A stretch of DNA of 64,000 nucleotides from Cannabis sativa. Lineage: Eukaryota; Streptophyta; Magnoliopsida; Rosales; Cannabaceae. The stretch is taken from NCBI RefSeq assembly GCF_029168945.1, contig NC_083601.1:74451595-74515594 (forward strand), written 5' to 3'. The notes beneath the pieces were generated by a model. It made no database searches and was not told where the DNA came from. It saw only the letters and a list, made by a program, of their open reading frames with translations. The position numbers and the translations under genes are program-made. Positions 33,967-45,800 of this stretch are shown here, in pieces; position 1 is the first letter of the stretch; every line of letters starts with the position of its first letter.

Positions 33967-36709
33967 CTCATCTAAAATAAAACCATTTTAGCAACCTTTT
34001 ACTCGATCAAAATGAGAATCCAATGTTGTCCCGGTAGGCGAGAGTCAAGGTTATTCTCATTTTATGAGCTTGCACCATTGTTTCATATTTTATGAGTTTA
34101 TCTCTAAGTAGTCACCGTAGGGGAGAGTCTAATAGAGACGAAAACTCACAAAACACTTATCAAATGAAATCTTACAGTGTTAAAAGTGTTCAACGAATAA
34201 CAATCCATAGGGGGACGAAGTCTAGCATCTCGAGGTTATATTGAAAAAATTTAACTATTGTAAGACCAACAATGGAGATCGAATATCTTTTGATTAAAAG
34301 CTCATTATTTAAAAAAAATATATGTATTTTGTATAATCATATTATTCGATATTATAATAATAAAAAATTACAAATTAAAGTTGGTTTAAATAAAAAAAAA
34401 ATTAACTTTAATTAATTTTCAATTATTATTTAATTTGAAAAATAAATTCAAATAAATATCGAACAAGTTCCATAATATAATAATGAAAAATTACAAATAA
34501 AAAATGGTTTAAATAAAAAATCAACTTTAATTAATTTTCAATTATTAATTAAATTCGAAAAAATAAATTCGAATAATAAATGGAACAAATTTGAAAATAT
34601 CTTGTTCAAGTTGTTTTAGAAGAATCTAAAAAATCAACTTAAATATCTTTTAAATCAGATTTAATTAAATTAAAATTAAGTTGTAACCACTTAATTTGAA
34701 GATATTCCATTTTAAGTTAATATTCGAAAAGATATTAACCTAAAAAATATCTAAAATATTCCATTTTAAGTTAATATTCAAAAAGATATTAACTTAAAAA
34801 ATATCTAAAGAATCTTAATAACCAATGCCTAAAATTCCTCAACTTAATTTTGAAATTTTAAATCCAAAAGATATTCAGATTTGAGTTGGTTAGTTGTAGA
34901 TAACTAAATATCAACTTGAATAGGAATATTTAATGAAAAATTTAAATTAAGCTTCAGAAAGAATCTAGATGGTTATAATTCTATATTTAATTAAATACAA
35001 GAAAATACATATAGTTTAGCTTAGAATATAAAATTCTTTAAACTATTGTTTTCTTAAATTAATTTCAAAATAAATGAAATTAATTATGTTGCTAATCAAT
35101 TTTATTAGGTTAAACTAGTGTAATTAACCTAGTAGAGTTATTCAAATCAGGCAAATGGGCCTTCACAGTTGGGGTGGTTCATGTGAGGGGGTGCTGGGTT
35201 CAGTATGTCGTGCCCACTACTATGGCTCCCAACTCTCACACAAGGCCCAAAAGAGAGGAATTTAACCTTAAAATGAACAACTGTTATTAATTGAATAAGC
35301 CCAAAAACTAAATGGGCCTAAATAAAATCTATCAAGAACTATGATATTTTATTTAGCAACATTAACCTATATGCATCTATAATGAAATTAAACACATAGG
35401 CTCACACAGGCACACTTTGGATGGGTCCTATCATGTTGCTAGGTCATACACAGATGAAAGAAGATTGTAAATATATACCTGTTACAAATTATTAACTTGA
35501 CCAAGGGAGCCATGAGTTAAAATCAGATCATTGGATCTGTCAACAAGTTAACCATGGCTATTTGCAATCAAGCAATAATAGGTTTTGAAAACTTACACAC
35601 AAGCTAAAACACATGCTCCTGCAACAAGGTTAGCTGGATAGTTGGATGTAGGATTTATTTAATTTTAAATTAAATAATTAATTTCGAAATAAATAATTAA
35701 TTAAAAAAATTTCCGAAAATTTTATAAAATTTATAAAAAATTTCGAAATTTAAATTTAAAATTAAACCTACAATTTTGAAAAATTAGGTTTCAACCAACC
35801 TAAATATTATTTCAAAATTTGCTAACTACTTTTAAAAATTAAATGTTATTTTATAAATAAAAATTAAATAAAAAATTAAAAAAGATAAATGAATATCTTT
35901 TTCAGATTTTAAATGTAATTAAAATAAATAAAATAACAAAATTTAAAAGTTAGCAAAATATCTTACATCTTTTTAAAATTACATGATTATAGTTATCTTA
36001 TTTTAAATTTAAATAAGGTCAAATTATTTTTTTAAAAAAATTAATTTAAAATATTTAAAATCTGACTTTAAATTTAAAAATAAGATAAGGTATAATCAAA
36101 TTTAAAAATAAGATAGATTATTAAGCAAAAAAAGATAGATACTAACTATTTTTAAATTCAAATTATACTAATATCATGAATTAAATTTAAAAAATATTAA
36201 ATTAATTCATTATGATAATTAGAGTTGAATTAGGAATAGTAATAGTATAAATACAGAACTACACAAAAAATCGGAAGTTAATTCCATGAAAAAGCATGAA
36301 AAAACGAAGAAAAACGGAAAAAATTGCAAGCTGTACAGACGGGATGCAGTGCATACCCGTCCGCGCGCGTATGCAGGGTGTTGGGCCGAGTTTGCTCGGC
36401 GGAATCATGTCGTGCATGATTTCTGCGCGCGCAGGTGGGTTTCAGCACAACCCCGATTTTTTTCGAATCTTCAAAAAATCATAACTAATTCAAATTAAAT
36501 CGAAATTGAGTTCTGTAAAAAAGTAACTTGCTTAATGTTTTCCATACTATCCAATAAAAATAATTTCAGAAACAGATATTCAATTATTTTTTACGAAAAT
36601 TCACAAACACCAATCAATCATCAAATAACACTCAATACAACATGATACCATCCAAAAACAAAACAAACAATCGTTTTAAAGTCCAAATTTCTTGCAAGTA
36701 AATCAATTA
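33967..36709 (-). other. Leader of element C
   Basis: Non-coding and AT-rich, the reverse complement of the leader type seen in A. It contains the leader motif (reversed) at 34028-34051, a weaker third copy near 34110, the conserved block at 35150-35300, and a CpG-rich island at 36330-36450. Confidence 0.75.
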
Positions 36710-36726
36710 CCATGGCTCTGAGGCCA
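36710..36726 (-). other. Primer binding site of element C
   Basis: The plus strand reads ccatggctctgaggcca, the reverse complement of B's PBS, two bases before the LTR. Confidence 0.85.
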
Positions 36727-36728
36727 GT

Positions 36729-38185
36729 TGTTGGAATTATTTTACCAGGATCTTAGATCTACTCACAAGTATGTTTATTAACACCCTAAATATGAACTTT
36801 CCAAAACGATGAAATAAACACGTATAAAGTTTAAGAAACCTTACATTGGGTGCAGCGGAATTAAATGACTCCTTCCGTTCAGATCTCTAACCCTTGTATC
36901 CTTTCTGTAGCAGAGTATTATCAAGATCTGAACCTGGATCTCTTTCTCTGAATCTTTGATGCTGAAACTCCTTTGCTGATGATCTTTCTTCACGATCTTC
37001 CTCACTATGATTGAGGTATTTCTTGCTGTGTGTGGGCACTACTCTAATCACTAAGGGTTTTGAAATTATAAAGGAAGAAGAGAGAGAGAGAGGGTGGCGG
37101 CCAAGGTAGAGAGAGAAAGGCTCAGGTTTTCTGATTCAGAAGTGTAATTTTCCTGAAGCCTTCACTACCTATTTATAGCATTCCACTAAGGTTAGGTTTG
37201 AATTATTTGGCATTAAAATAATGAAAATATCAGTTTAAAATGCCTACAGAAGTGCCCGGCCATGGCTTATTGGGTTTGGGCCTTACTTTTTGCAATTTTG
37301 CAATTTTAACACTTTTGTATCTGATTTTCTCAAAAATACCAATTTTCTGATTCAACCATTTAAATGCCAATTCTAACTATTGAATAACTATAAATAATTA
37401 TTAAATAATATTGTCATTTATCATATTTATTAATTGAACCATACAAAGTATCATAATTAACAAATATGCCCCTAACAACTCTTTCTCTACAATTTCGCCC
37501 TTAGTGAAAATTTCACAAATAGACATAGTCTAATTTGAGAATTATAATTGATTAATCAAAACCAATTACATGAGTCTTACAAACAATATTATCTCAACTA
37601 GTGCGGGGACCATGGGTCTATATAACCGAGCTTCCAATAAGTAGATCAAGAATTTAGCACTAAAATTCACTAACTTATTAATTCTTCGTTGAATCCACGC
37701 ATAGAACTTAGAATTGCACTCTCAGTATATAGAATGCTCTATATGTTCCACCATATAGACGCATCATTAGTTATCCATTGTTATAATCCTAATGTGATCA
37801 ATGATCCTCTATATGAATGATCTACACTGTAAAGAGATTAGATTACTGTAACACCCTACTATGTATTTTATCCTTAAAACACTTGACCCCGTATATATGA
37901 TATTTCAGCTTATGTGAAATGAGTACTCCACCATTTATGTTCGTTTGGTCTAGCTCGAAGGAGATCATCCTTTGCTTACTATTCGCCAGATAGAAGCTAT
38001 AGATTCCATGTTTATGTTAGCGCTCCCACTCAATTGCACTACCGTGTTTCCAAAATGTACGTATCACCCTAACCTAAAAGTAGGCTTAACTAAAAAATCA
38101 AAGAACACGAATAACCTCTTGAGATTGAGCCTAATCATAACAGGATTAAGATCATTTGATCTAGGATCAACTAGGCGATATTGAC
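36729..38185 (-). repeat. 5' LTR of element C, truncated
   Basis: Matches 18355 to about 19812 of the other LTR, then breaks off after gatattgac at 38185. About 430 bp of the element's outer end is missing. Antisense-ORF remnant at 37972-38184. Beyond the break lies unrelated, gene-like sequence. Confidence 0.9.
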
Positions 38186-38228
38186 ATAAATAAATTGATG
38201 CTGACTAGAGACAAAAATTATAATTTAG

Positions 38229-38496
38229 GGATAAATCTCGGGAGAAACAAAGAAAGAAAAATTTGCAAGCAAAGAAAGAAAAGCAGTTGCATGAGCAACC
38301 TCGAAAGCCCAGCAAAAGTTCAAATGCTGAACCTAGTGCAATGAGGAAGAAAACAGCTAAACAGAGACGTGCTGTGCAGACAGTTGAAGATGACGATGAG
38401 TTGACACGAGATTACCGTCTCCTGAAGAAGCTGAAAAAGGGGACTATTGATGAAAGTGAGTTTGCAAAATTATCAGGGATTGAAGACTTGCTTTGA
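38229..38496 (+). pseudogene. Last exon of a DEAD-box RNA helicase (DDX55/Spb4, plant RH18-like)
   Basis: The exon opens after a good acceptor (aaattataatttag) and reads a Lys/Arg-rich C-terminal tail (REKQRKKNLQAKKE), then DYRLLKKLKKGTIDESEFAKLSG, to a tga stop at 38494-38496. The RLLKKLKKG...EEEF pattern is the C-terminal signature of DDX55/Spb4 helicases, which act in 60S ribosomal subunit biogenesis in the nucleolus. No other exon (motor domains, DEAD box) is in the window. Upstream is transposon DNA, so this is either a gene whose intron swallowed the nest or a severed fragment. Identification rests on this tail only. Confidence 0.6.
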
Positions 38497-39054
38497 AATT
38501 CATGATACATGATAGAGGTATTTTGCCAATACATTCAGAGCCCACCAAAAGAGCTCCAAAGATGAAATGAATCATAACCAGTGGTTGCAAAATTTACACA
38601 AATTAAAGAAATACTTTGATGTTTACGGGATGAGTATAAGAAGTTTTCGGAGGATATTAAACCTTGGATCTTCATAGTTTTGAAGGCTAACCAGCTACAA
38701 CGAACCACCATATTCTATTCTGCTGGGTACCTTGCTGCTGGTGATGAAGAATTATAAATTTATAATTTGTCCCTCTCTGCTCATGCATAGGTTTTTGATA
38801 TTGCCTTTTGGCTTTGTAATTCAGTTTTTTTTCCCTTCCTTATTTAATTCGTTGTTTTTCCGTTGATGAATTGATATTTTGCTTAGCTTGACAAACAAAA
38901 AAGAAGAGACATTTAGAGAATTGTATTCTGATACAGTGGTAGTGGAAAAAAAAATAACATATTTAAAGTTTTACTATATGGTTAGCACTGGAGAAGTTCA
39001 CTGTATATGGAACCTTAAATTTGTTAGCTGAAATTTCTGTGTATATTTAAAGCA
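38497..39054 (+). other. Probable 3' UTR of the helicase fragment and intergenic DNA
   Basis: Moderate GC to about 38760, no ORF; compatible with a 3' UTR. Beyond that AT-rich sequence with no recognisable feature. Confidence 0.4.
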
Positions 39055-39592
39055 TCACCCCACATTTTTTTTCTCCTTATATTCAACTTGAAATTCATAA
39101 TTTGCCACTCGAGTAACTTCAGCAAATCTAGCATTTTTAAGTAGTTGATTCACTTTAAGATGCACTGCAGGTGTTAGTTTGGTTTTGCATCTTTCAGCTA
39201 TTACTTTACTCGCATACATCATGTTCATTAATTTAGTTCTGAGACATTCCAATAACTCCATGGGAGGCTTGTAACGTACTTCATCAATCCAACCATTAAA
39301 GGACTCCACATGGTTGTTTGTAAGATGTTCAACCTTGGCATTAGGGTCAAAACAGCTCAAATTCCAATGTTTTGCATCAATATTAGATAGCCATACATAT
39401 GCATCTCTGTTTAAAAGTTGAATTTGCTTCATTACATATTGGAAATGTTGAAAGTTCGCCGTCTCAGCCGCTACCCAAAAAAGATTTTGTAAATTGGATG
39501 TACCGAAATGTTTCGTCATGTTGTTTTCAATATGGAAACAACAATAACGATGGAAAGCTCTTGAGATAGTTTGGACACCCTCTATCAGTCCC
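39055..39592 (-). pseudogene. MULE (Mutator-like) transposase, C-terminal exon
   Basis: From an acceptor-like tttag at 39593-39597 (reversed) the minus strand reads GLIEGVQTISRAFHRYCCFH, then an open 154-codon stretch: FQYVMKQIQLLNRDAYVWL, KHWNLSCFDPNAKVEHLTNN, HVESFNGWIDE. These are the conserved post-catalytic blocks of plant MURA-type transposases (the YCxxH and NNxxESFN patterns). The DDE catalytic exons upstream and the SWIM zinc finger downstream are not found, so this is a remnant. Transposase cuts at element terminal repeats. Confidence 0.82.
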
Positions 39593-40678
39593 TAAATTTA
39601 ATTAGAATCAGTTAAAACATGCTGAAAACTAATTTTTACTAGCTATAGCAATTTGTTAGATATTCCACAATATATATACTAGAATATATATACTCAAGTG
39701 TTAAAAAGAAAGAGACACATACTGGTATACTAAAAATAAGGTAGCATAATCAAATTATTATATACTTTTACTGGTATGAATACACTAACATACAAAATAT
39801 AAAGCTTAATTTATTAGGAATAAAGAAGATTGCATAATATTAAAGCTTATGCATTCTATCTTATTTAGCAACAATACTGAGAGAAAAAGACAAACCACAT
39901 TACAACACACAAACAGAAGCAATCCCAAACAAGCAAAAAAAGATATCACATCAAACTCATTAAATACCCACACAATACCACAAAAAATATACACATATAC
40001 GATATACAATCATTATCAAAGTACTTTGAGATATTATTCAAACTAATCACTACAAAATCATTCAAAAAAAAAAAACACTTTCACTAACTACCCAGATATT
40101 TTCAACCCAATAAATACCCATATCAACAATGGTAGAACATGTGGTTTTGCATTTAAATAGTTGTAAAAACCAAACTCTCATTAACGATGAAGATACCGAA
40201 CTAATACTAAGAAAAGAAGACAAACCCGATTTGATTTAAAATCGCCTTTGATGTTCGTTCACCACCTCCTTATTGTCAAAAATGGTACAGAGTAAGTTGT
40301 TCGTTGTGGTGGATGGGAGGGAGTCGTACATATTCTTGCTAAAGATGTTTTTTTTAGAGAATCTTGTTCAAGAAGTTTAGTGAGGGTGACGCTCAAATTT
40401 CCCTGTTTAGTTTATATTTTAATTAATTTTTTACTTATTTAATGATTTTAAAAAAAGAATTTATAGTAAATAAATTAAAAATGGAAGAAATGAATAAAAA
40501 AAAAGGTATTTTGGTCTTTGGAAAAATAAATTTGACCAAAATCATAATTAGGGGACTCTTTTTTACCATTTTAATAATTACAAGGTTCTTTTTAGAATTT
40601 ATGGGAACAGAAGGTTCAAAGTAGTATTTAGATAAATAACAGGGGACCAAAATGGTATTATCCCTTTATAAAAATACA
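39593..40678. other. AT-rich DNA, possible MULE flank
   Basis: No supportable gene. At about 40645-40665 lies aggggaccaaaatggtatta, a wording often seen in terminal repeats of plant DNA transposons, but no partner copy was found. Confidence 0.4.
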
Positions 40679-41164
40679 TCTATAAAGTGTGGGTATTAAT
40701 TTTTTTTTAATGAACTTTTATTTATTAAAAGTAGAAATTACACTATATATAGGAAAATTTTAAGAGTTTACTTTTTTATGGCATAAATAAATAAAGCTAA
40801 TGGGTTATGGGTTTTTTTGTTTTCTTACATTGAGAAAATTACATTGTATACCCACTTTACTTTATTTGTTTTAATTTTTACCTTCAAATTCATATTCTTT
40901 AAAAAAATACTCACTTTTATAGATGATGTTCCTATTATACCCCTTAGGTTAATATAAATTATGTGCTCTAGATAAGTGGAGGGTGAGGATATATTAGATA
41001 ACTCATTGATAAAGTGGGTATATTTTAATAAAATTTAATATGAGAGTATTTTTGATTATTGGATACAAAAAAGAGGTATTTCTCAACTTCTCCCTTTTAC
41101 ATTTATATAAGTTTTTTTTATGCCATATTTTTGTAAAAAAAGATAGAAATTCTATATTTGTAAA

Positions 41165-41380
41165 CAATAATAAGTTTTGCCGAAAAAGTTGCCAGAAAAG
41201 TTACCGGTGCAGGAGAAGTCGCTGGAAAAGTTATCGACGCCGGAAAAGTCGCCGGAAAAATCATCGTCCCTGGAAAAGTCACCAGAAAAGTCACCGTCGT
41301 CGCAAAAGTCACCGAAAAAGTCATCGTCGCCGGAAAAAGTTACTGAAAAAGTCACCAGAAGTATATATCTCAAATATAAA
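41165..41380. repeat. Short-period repeat gccggaaaagtc
   Basis: About 12-18-bp degenerate units around (g/c)ccggaaaagt(c/t)(g/a). On the plus strand they read as Lys/Ser/Pro/Glu repeats (EKSPEKS, 41177-41389) and on the minus strand as Thr/Phe-rich repeats. More GC-rich than its surroundings. No evidence that it is translated. Confidence 0.8.
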
Positions 41381-41384
41381 CAAA

Positions 41385-41860
41385 AATAGAACCGGTTATA
41401 ATTGAAATATAATCAGTTCTGTAACACAAAGAATAAAAACAAATAAAACAAAATAACTCAAACTAATTATAATTAAATTATAACCGGTTATAACTAAAAT
41501 ATAACCAGTTATATAACATAATGAATACAAACAAGTAACACACAATAATTCAAACCGATTACAATTAAAAAATAAAGGGGAAATCAGTTTCTAAAACACT
41601 GAAACATAAATTCAAAACAAAACTAGTTCTACAATAAAAAACCTCATAAAACCGATTATAATTTTTTTTCAAAAAAATTGAGATCAATTTCAAAAAATAT
41701 TGAGGCATAAATATGAAAATAACCAGTTCCATAACAAAATAAATAAACACAAATAATAACACACAATAACTCAATATAATACAAAGAAACTATTTATATT
41801 TATCAACTAGTTAAAAATTTAAGACAAAAAAACTGGTTCCGTAAAGCAACTAAAATAAAA
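41385..41860. repeat. Degenerate tandem repeats with accggttataa motif
   Basis: Units of roughly 80-140 bp containing ataaccRgttataa and a following ataacacacaataactcaa segment, seen near 41390, 41480, 41555, 41650, 41720 and 41830. The spacing is irregular. Confidence 0.65.
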
Positions 41861-42105
41861 ACCCTCACACACAAACCATTTAAATAAAATAGCTTAAACA
41901 AAAACACATTCAACATGCTCCAACCCACCAAATAATTACACTCATACCATATCTACCTCAAAAATAATCATTCATTATGTCTATATAACCTATTTCTATC
42001 ATATTATTTACAAATTATTATTGTTGTTATTGCAGTACTTAGTATCATGTCATATTAAATAATTATAAATTCATCATATTTTTCATTATTGTATGTTGTT
42101 ATGGC

Positions 42106-42960
42106 AGTAATTTAGTTTGTTTTATTTAGAGAGAAAACCTATTGGAAGGGATAGTGATGACTACAAGTGAAATAGGATGATGAAATGTCTTTGAATATGA
42201 TTAAGTGACGACTATATGTGACATACGGTGATGATAGTAGTTTTGAATCATATAATTTTCTAAATTTCTCAATTTTTTTTTTTTGTATGGATCTCTATTT
42301 TGTGTGATTATTCTTCAATTTCTAATATTTTCTTCACTATAACCTTTAATAAATAACTTAATATCTAATTAGTTACAATTCTTTCTTTGTTCTCATTATT
42401 AATTAATGGATTTTATTTGGTATGTTTCTTCTATAATAAAGTAATTTGGTTTGTTTTATTTAGAGAGAAAATCTATTGGAAGGGATATTGATGACTACAA
42501 GTGAAATAGGATGATGAGAACATCTTTGAATATGATCAACTGACGACTATAAGTGAGATACGGTGATGATAGCGGTTTTGAATCATATAATTTTCTAAAT
42601 TTATCAATTTTTTTAATATAGATCTTTATTTTGTATGATGATTCTTTAATTTCTAATATTTTCTTCACTGTAACCTTTAATGAATAACTTAATATCTAAT
42701 TAGTTACAATTCTTTCTTTTTCTCATTATTAATTTATGGATTTTATTTGGTATATTTCTTCTATAATAACATTTTAAATTCATTTAAGTATAAAAATGAG
42801 TAGTTAATTTATTGTTTGATTTGTTTTGTATACAGAAAAATATGTTGGGAAGAATAATTAACTACAAGTTAGATATGACGATATATAATAACACTATATG
42901 TTGACTAGAAGTAAGATACGGTAATGAGAACGGTTTTAAAATCATATGATGAGTTTTTTT
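42106..42960. repeat. 334-bp tandem duplication, two and a half copies
   Basis: Unit 1 (42106-42439) and unit 2 (42440-42780) are highly similar, both starting agtaatttrgtttgttttatttagagag and containing gatgactacaagtgaaatagg. A third, partial and more diverged copy runs from about 42802 to 42960. Confidence 0.85.
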
Positions 42961-43152
42961 TTTATAAATTTATGTATTCTTATGACAATTCACCCTCAAA
43001 ATAAGGGTCAAGCCTAGCATATTATTATAATTAATAAAATTAAAATTCGATACAATTTATTAGTTAGTTATCATTAAATAAAATTTATAATTTTTTATAA
43101 TATAATTTTAAAAAATTTAAATATCCGCCACGAAGCGCGGGTTGTTTACTAG

Positions 43153-43620
43153 TTCATATATAATAAATAAATTTAACTATAAATATTAATTTTAAAAATA
43201 TTAAACCATTAAATTTTAGTTCGATAGCGAGAAATTTGAATTTCTATCCTTTATTTAGCTACTTAATTAAAGAAAATATATATAAAAAATACCTCTTTTT
43301 ACACTATATCAAAAATATATTTATATAAAAAAATATTTAAGTTAATTTTAACTTTTTTATAAAAACTTTTTTATTATTATTTTCTTTCAGCTAATGGACT
43401 AATCCTAACCCATATAATGTAAAAATAATTTTTTCAATTAAATAAAAAAAATTAATTATAAAAATATTCTACAACGTTATTCATCAATTTGCTTATATGT
43501 TTATTGTAGTTGGAACATGCAATCCACTGTGCTAAGTGACAACGTTATTCTTTAGAATTAAACTGTTGAAAGGAATTTGGTCAATATGATATGTAATAAA
43601 ATATAATTAAATTTACACTA
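43153..43620. other. AT-rich DNA, nothing recognised
   Basis: No gene, repeat or RNA seen between the Helitron H3 end and the Ulp1 pseudogene. Confidence 0.5.
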
Positions 43621-44850
43621 TTAATTAAAAATATGAACTACGTCAAAAGATCTTTTATCAAGTCTACACCTATGTATCATAAACAATGCAACAAACACTC
43701 CACAATCAAAGAAATTTGGTTGTCTTGGAACGTTTTGAGCACGATTGATGCAAAAACTAGCGAAGCTAAAAGTTGACGGTCTTTTTTTAATCTGGTTCGC
43801 CATTGCCAAATCTAGATTGCGCAACTGCAAAATTGTTTACAATACAAAAATTAAGCAATAAAATTATAAATCTCTCGTTTTCCATACAATGAATTCAATA
43901 CTTACTATTTCTTTAATCTTATAAGATTGTCGAACTGGAGATTTTTCATCAGCAAATGAGTCCCACACTTCTACCTTCTTTAGAAATATAATAACTCAAG
44001 CAAGGCAATAGTGGCTTGACGATAAAATCGGAATGTATATCTACAAGAACGTTTAGAATTACAACAAATAAAATATATGCAATAGGAATAGGATTAGGAT
44101 GTAAAAAGAAAAGACTCAGCAATAAAACATTACTTCTTTGCAGAAATCAAGATTTCCCATGAATATGTTGTAGTAATCCATTTCCTTCTAAACTTCATGT
44201 AATGGTAAGTCACGATACGGTAAAGATTCTTTCTATTTGAAAATTAGAAATATGTTGAGATCAACATTATGTACAATTATTCTTGGGAAGGTATTAGAAT
44301 AATATAAAATCAAATAAGAACTAACCAATAATCGACATGGAAGATACCAAATGGTGGAGCAACCCCCACTCCTTCTCCTTTCTTCCTCCGTCAAGAATAG
44401 AGAAATCATAGTAATAACCTACTAAAAAACTAAATATTGCTCATTCCATACTATTGACTGAGATATCACATTTAAAGATGTATTTATTTTTACCGATGAT
44501 TCAACCCAAGCCTTTGGTCCAAGGTATCGAAAGTCTGAACGTTGTAGATAATTGTCTCCAAACACTACTATAAGATCACTATATATTATAAAAAAATTTC
44601 AAAATCAAAAATGAGATAAGGATTCGATTTTTTGAAAAAAGATAAAAGAATAAAAATAAAGAATTAATTATAACATTTGTTTTGAGTCCGAAAATATGTA
44701 CTCTAACACTTGTCTATCTTTCAATCTTAGCTGATTGGTAACTTTGAAATCTTCAAACAACACAACCTTACGAGCTAATGTGGATGATGAAATTTTACAA
44801 TTTAATGATGGATTTGTTGTTTTACATTTTTTTTATGATCATAGGGTGAA
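43621..44850 (-). pseudogene. Ulp1/SENP-type (C48) cysteine protease pseudogene, several exons
   Basis: Minus-strand exon pieces in order: about 44800-44680 (KVVLFEDFKVTNQLRLKD); about 44580-44495 (VVFGDNYLQRSDFRYLGPKAWV, the start of the C48 domain); about 44390-44320; 43980-43906 (KKVEVWDSFADEK, with the catalytic Asp in WDS); and 43824-43621 (NVPRQPNFFDCGVFVALFMI, with the oxyanion Gln and nucleophile Cys). The catalytic His exon is not clear. Such proteases cleave SUMO from targets. Plant MULEs often carry this domain, and a MULE transposase remnant lies 4 kb downstream on the same strand. Broken frames suggest it is not functional. Confidence 0.75.
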
Positions 44851-45431
44851 GTTCATTCTCTAACATAAGTGCTTTCAATGCTTAAACTTCTTCTTTGAGA
44901 TAACTCAAAGATGCCAATTCATATTTTAGATCATTTATCTCATTTTCCATTTATTTTTTGTTTTCATCTACAAAAGTAAGATAAAACAATTAAGATAATA
45001 AAAAAAATAAAGAATAAACTTTCAACAAATGTGAATAATAATTTACATAGAATACTTGTATAATATTTTGGTTGAGTCTTCAAACTTGGATACAAAATGG
45101 TAAGAAGTTTTTTGAGAATACATAAGTGAGTCACAACCAAGTGTTATAATATAAAAAGAAGTATGATGTAAAGGGAATGAAAAAGAATCTAGGAATGCAT
45201 CTTTATTAGTCTAATTTTTAATTTATTAAATAAATTTTAAATATAGGTCCATGTTAGCAGGTCACTCTATTACAAATATATATCATCCTTAACCAAAAAT
45301 CATCCCTATTTCACATAAATTATAAATATATCAAACCTTAAGCTTTTGTTTTCTTCTCTCAGCCACACTCTATTAACTTAGTTAAGATCATTATTATTAA
45401 TTTTTCTCTCAATCTTGTATATGTATATATA
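44851..45431. other. AT-rich DNA, nothing firmly recognised
   Basis: No supportable gene. Could be an upstream part of the Ulp1/MULE unit. Confidence 0.4.
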
Positions 45432-45800
45432 CTAGTTAGAAACTACGTGCCGAGGTATGAAAATATTAATTTTATTTAAAGTTTAGTTTTTTATTTTTTA
45501 TTTAAATTTCTGTAACTAAAAGTATGATTATGCAAATGAATTATTTAATTAAATAGTAAAATATAATTGAGTATATATAAGTCATAACAAAATAATATTT
45601 ATTATTTACTTATAGAAAATTTAAAGAAACAAGATATAGGTTTTGCAAAAATTTAAAGCAAACATTATGTAACAAAAATTAAAAAAAGTGTGCGATCATT
45701 AAATAGAAGAAAAAATTATTAAAAAAAGTCTTAATATATGGAATATTATTAGAAAAACTAAAAAGATTATAGTGAAACTTTTTCTTAATCTTCCATTGGT

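Larger units (their letters stand above)
18355..38185 (-). mobile_element. Element C: Ty1/copia retrotransposon (minus strand), interrupted by B
   Basis: In its own sense the element runs from a truncated 5' LTR (36729-38185), PBS (36710-36726) and leader (33967-36709), with B inserted at 23913-33961, through gag-protease remnants and pol (INT, RT, RNase H) to the PPT (20241-20257) and a complete 3' LTR (18355-20240). It inserted into A at 18354. About 9.8 kb without B. Its pol is the best preserved of the three family members but carries stops. The outer part of its 5' LTR, about 430 bp, is missing. Confidence 0.9.
40679..43152 (+). mobile_element. Helitron H3, candidate non-autonomous (plus strand)
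   Basis: The 3' end is typical: a hairpin (ccgc...gcgg, 43126-43139, followed by g), a short spacer and CTAG at 43149-43152, followed by host T. The 5' end candidate is TCTATAAAGTG at 40679, preceded by host A, consistent with insertion between A and T. No Rep/helicase gene is inside; the interior is three families of tandem repeats. The 3' end is convincing, the 5' end less so. Confidence 0.65.

Noticed and set aside
40645..40665. aggggaccaaaatggtatta as a MULE or other TIR
   Set aside because: No inverted partner or target duplication found within the window.
41040..41405. 121-codon Arg/Ser-rich ORF on the plus strand
   Set aside because: It is the short-repeat array read in one of several open frames; no start context or conserved domain.
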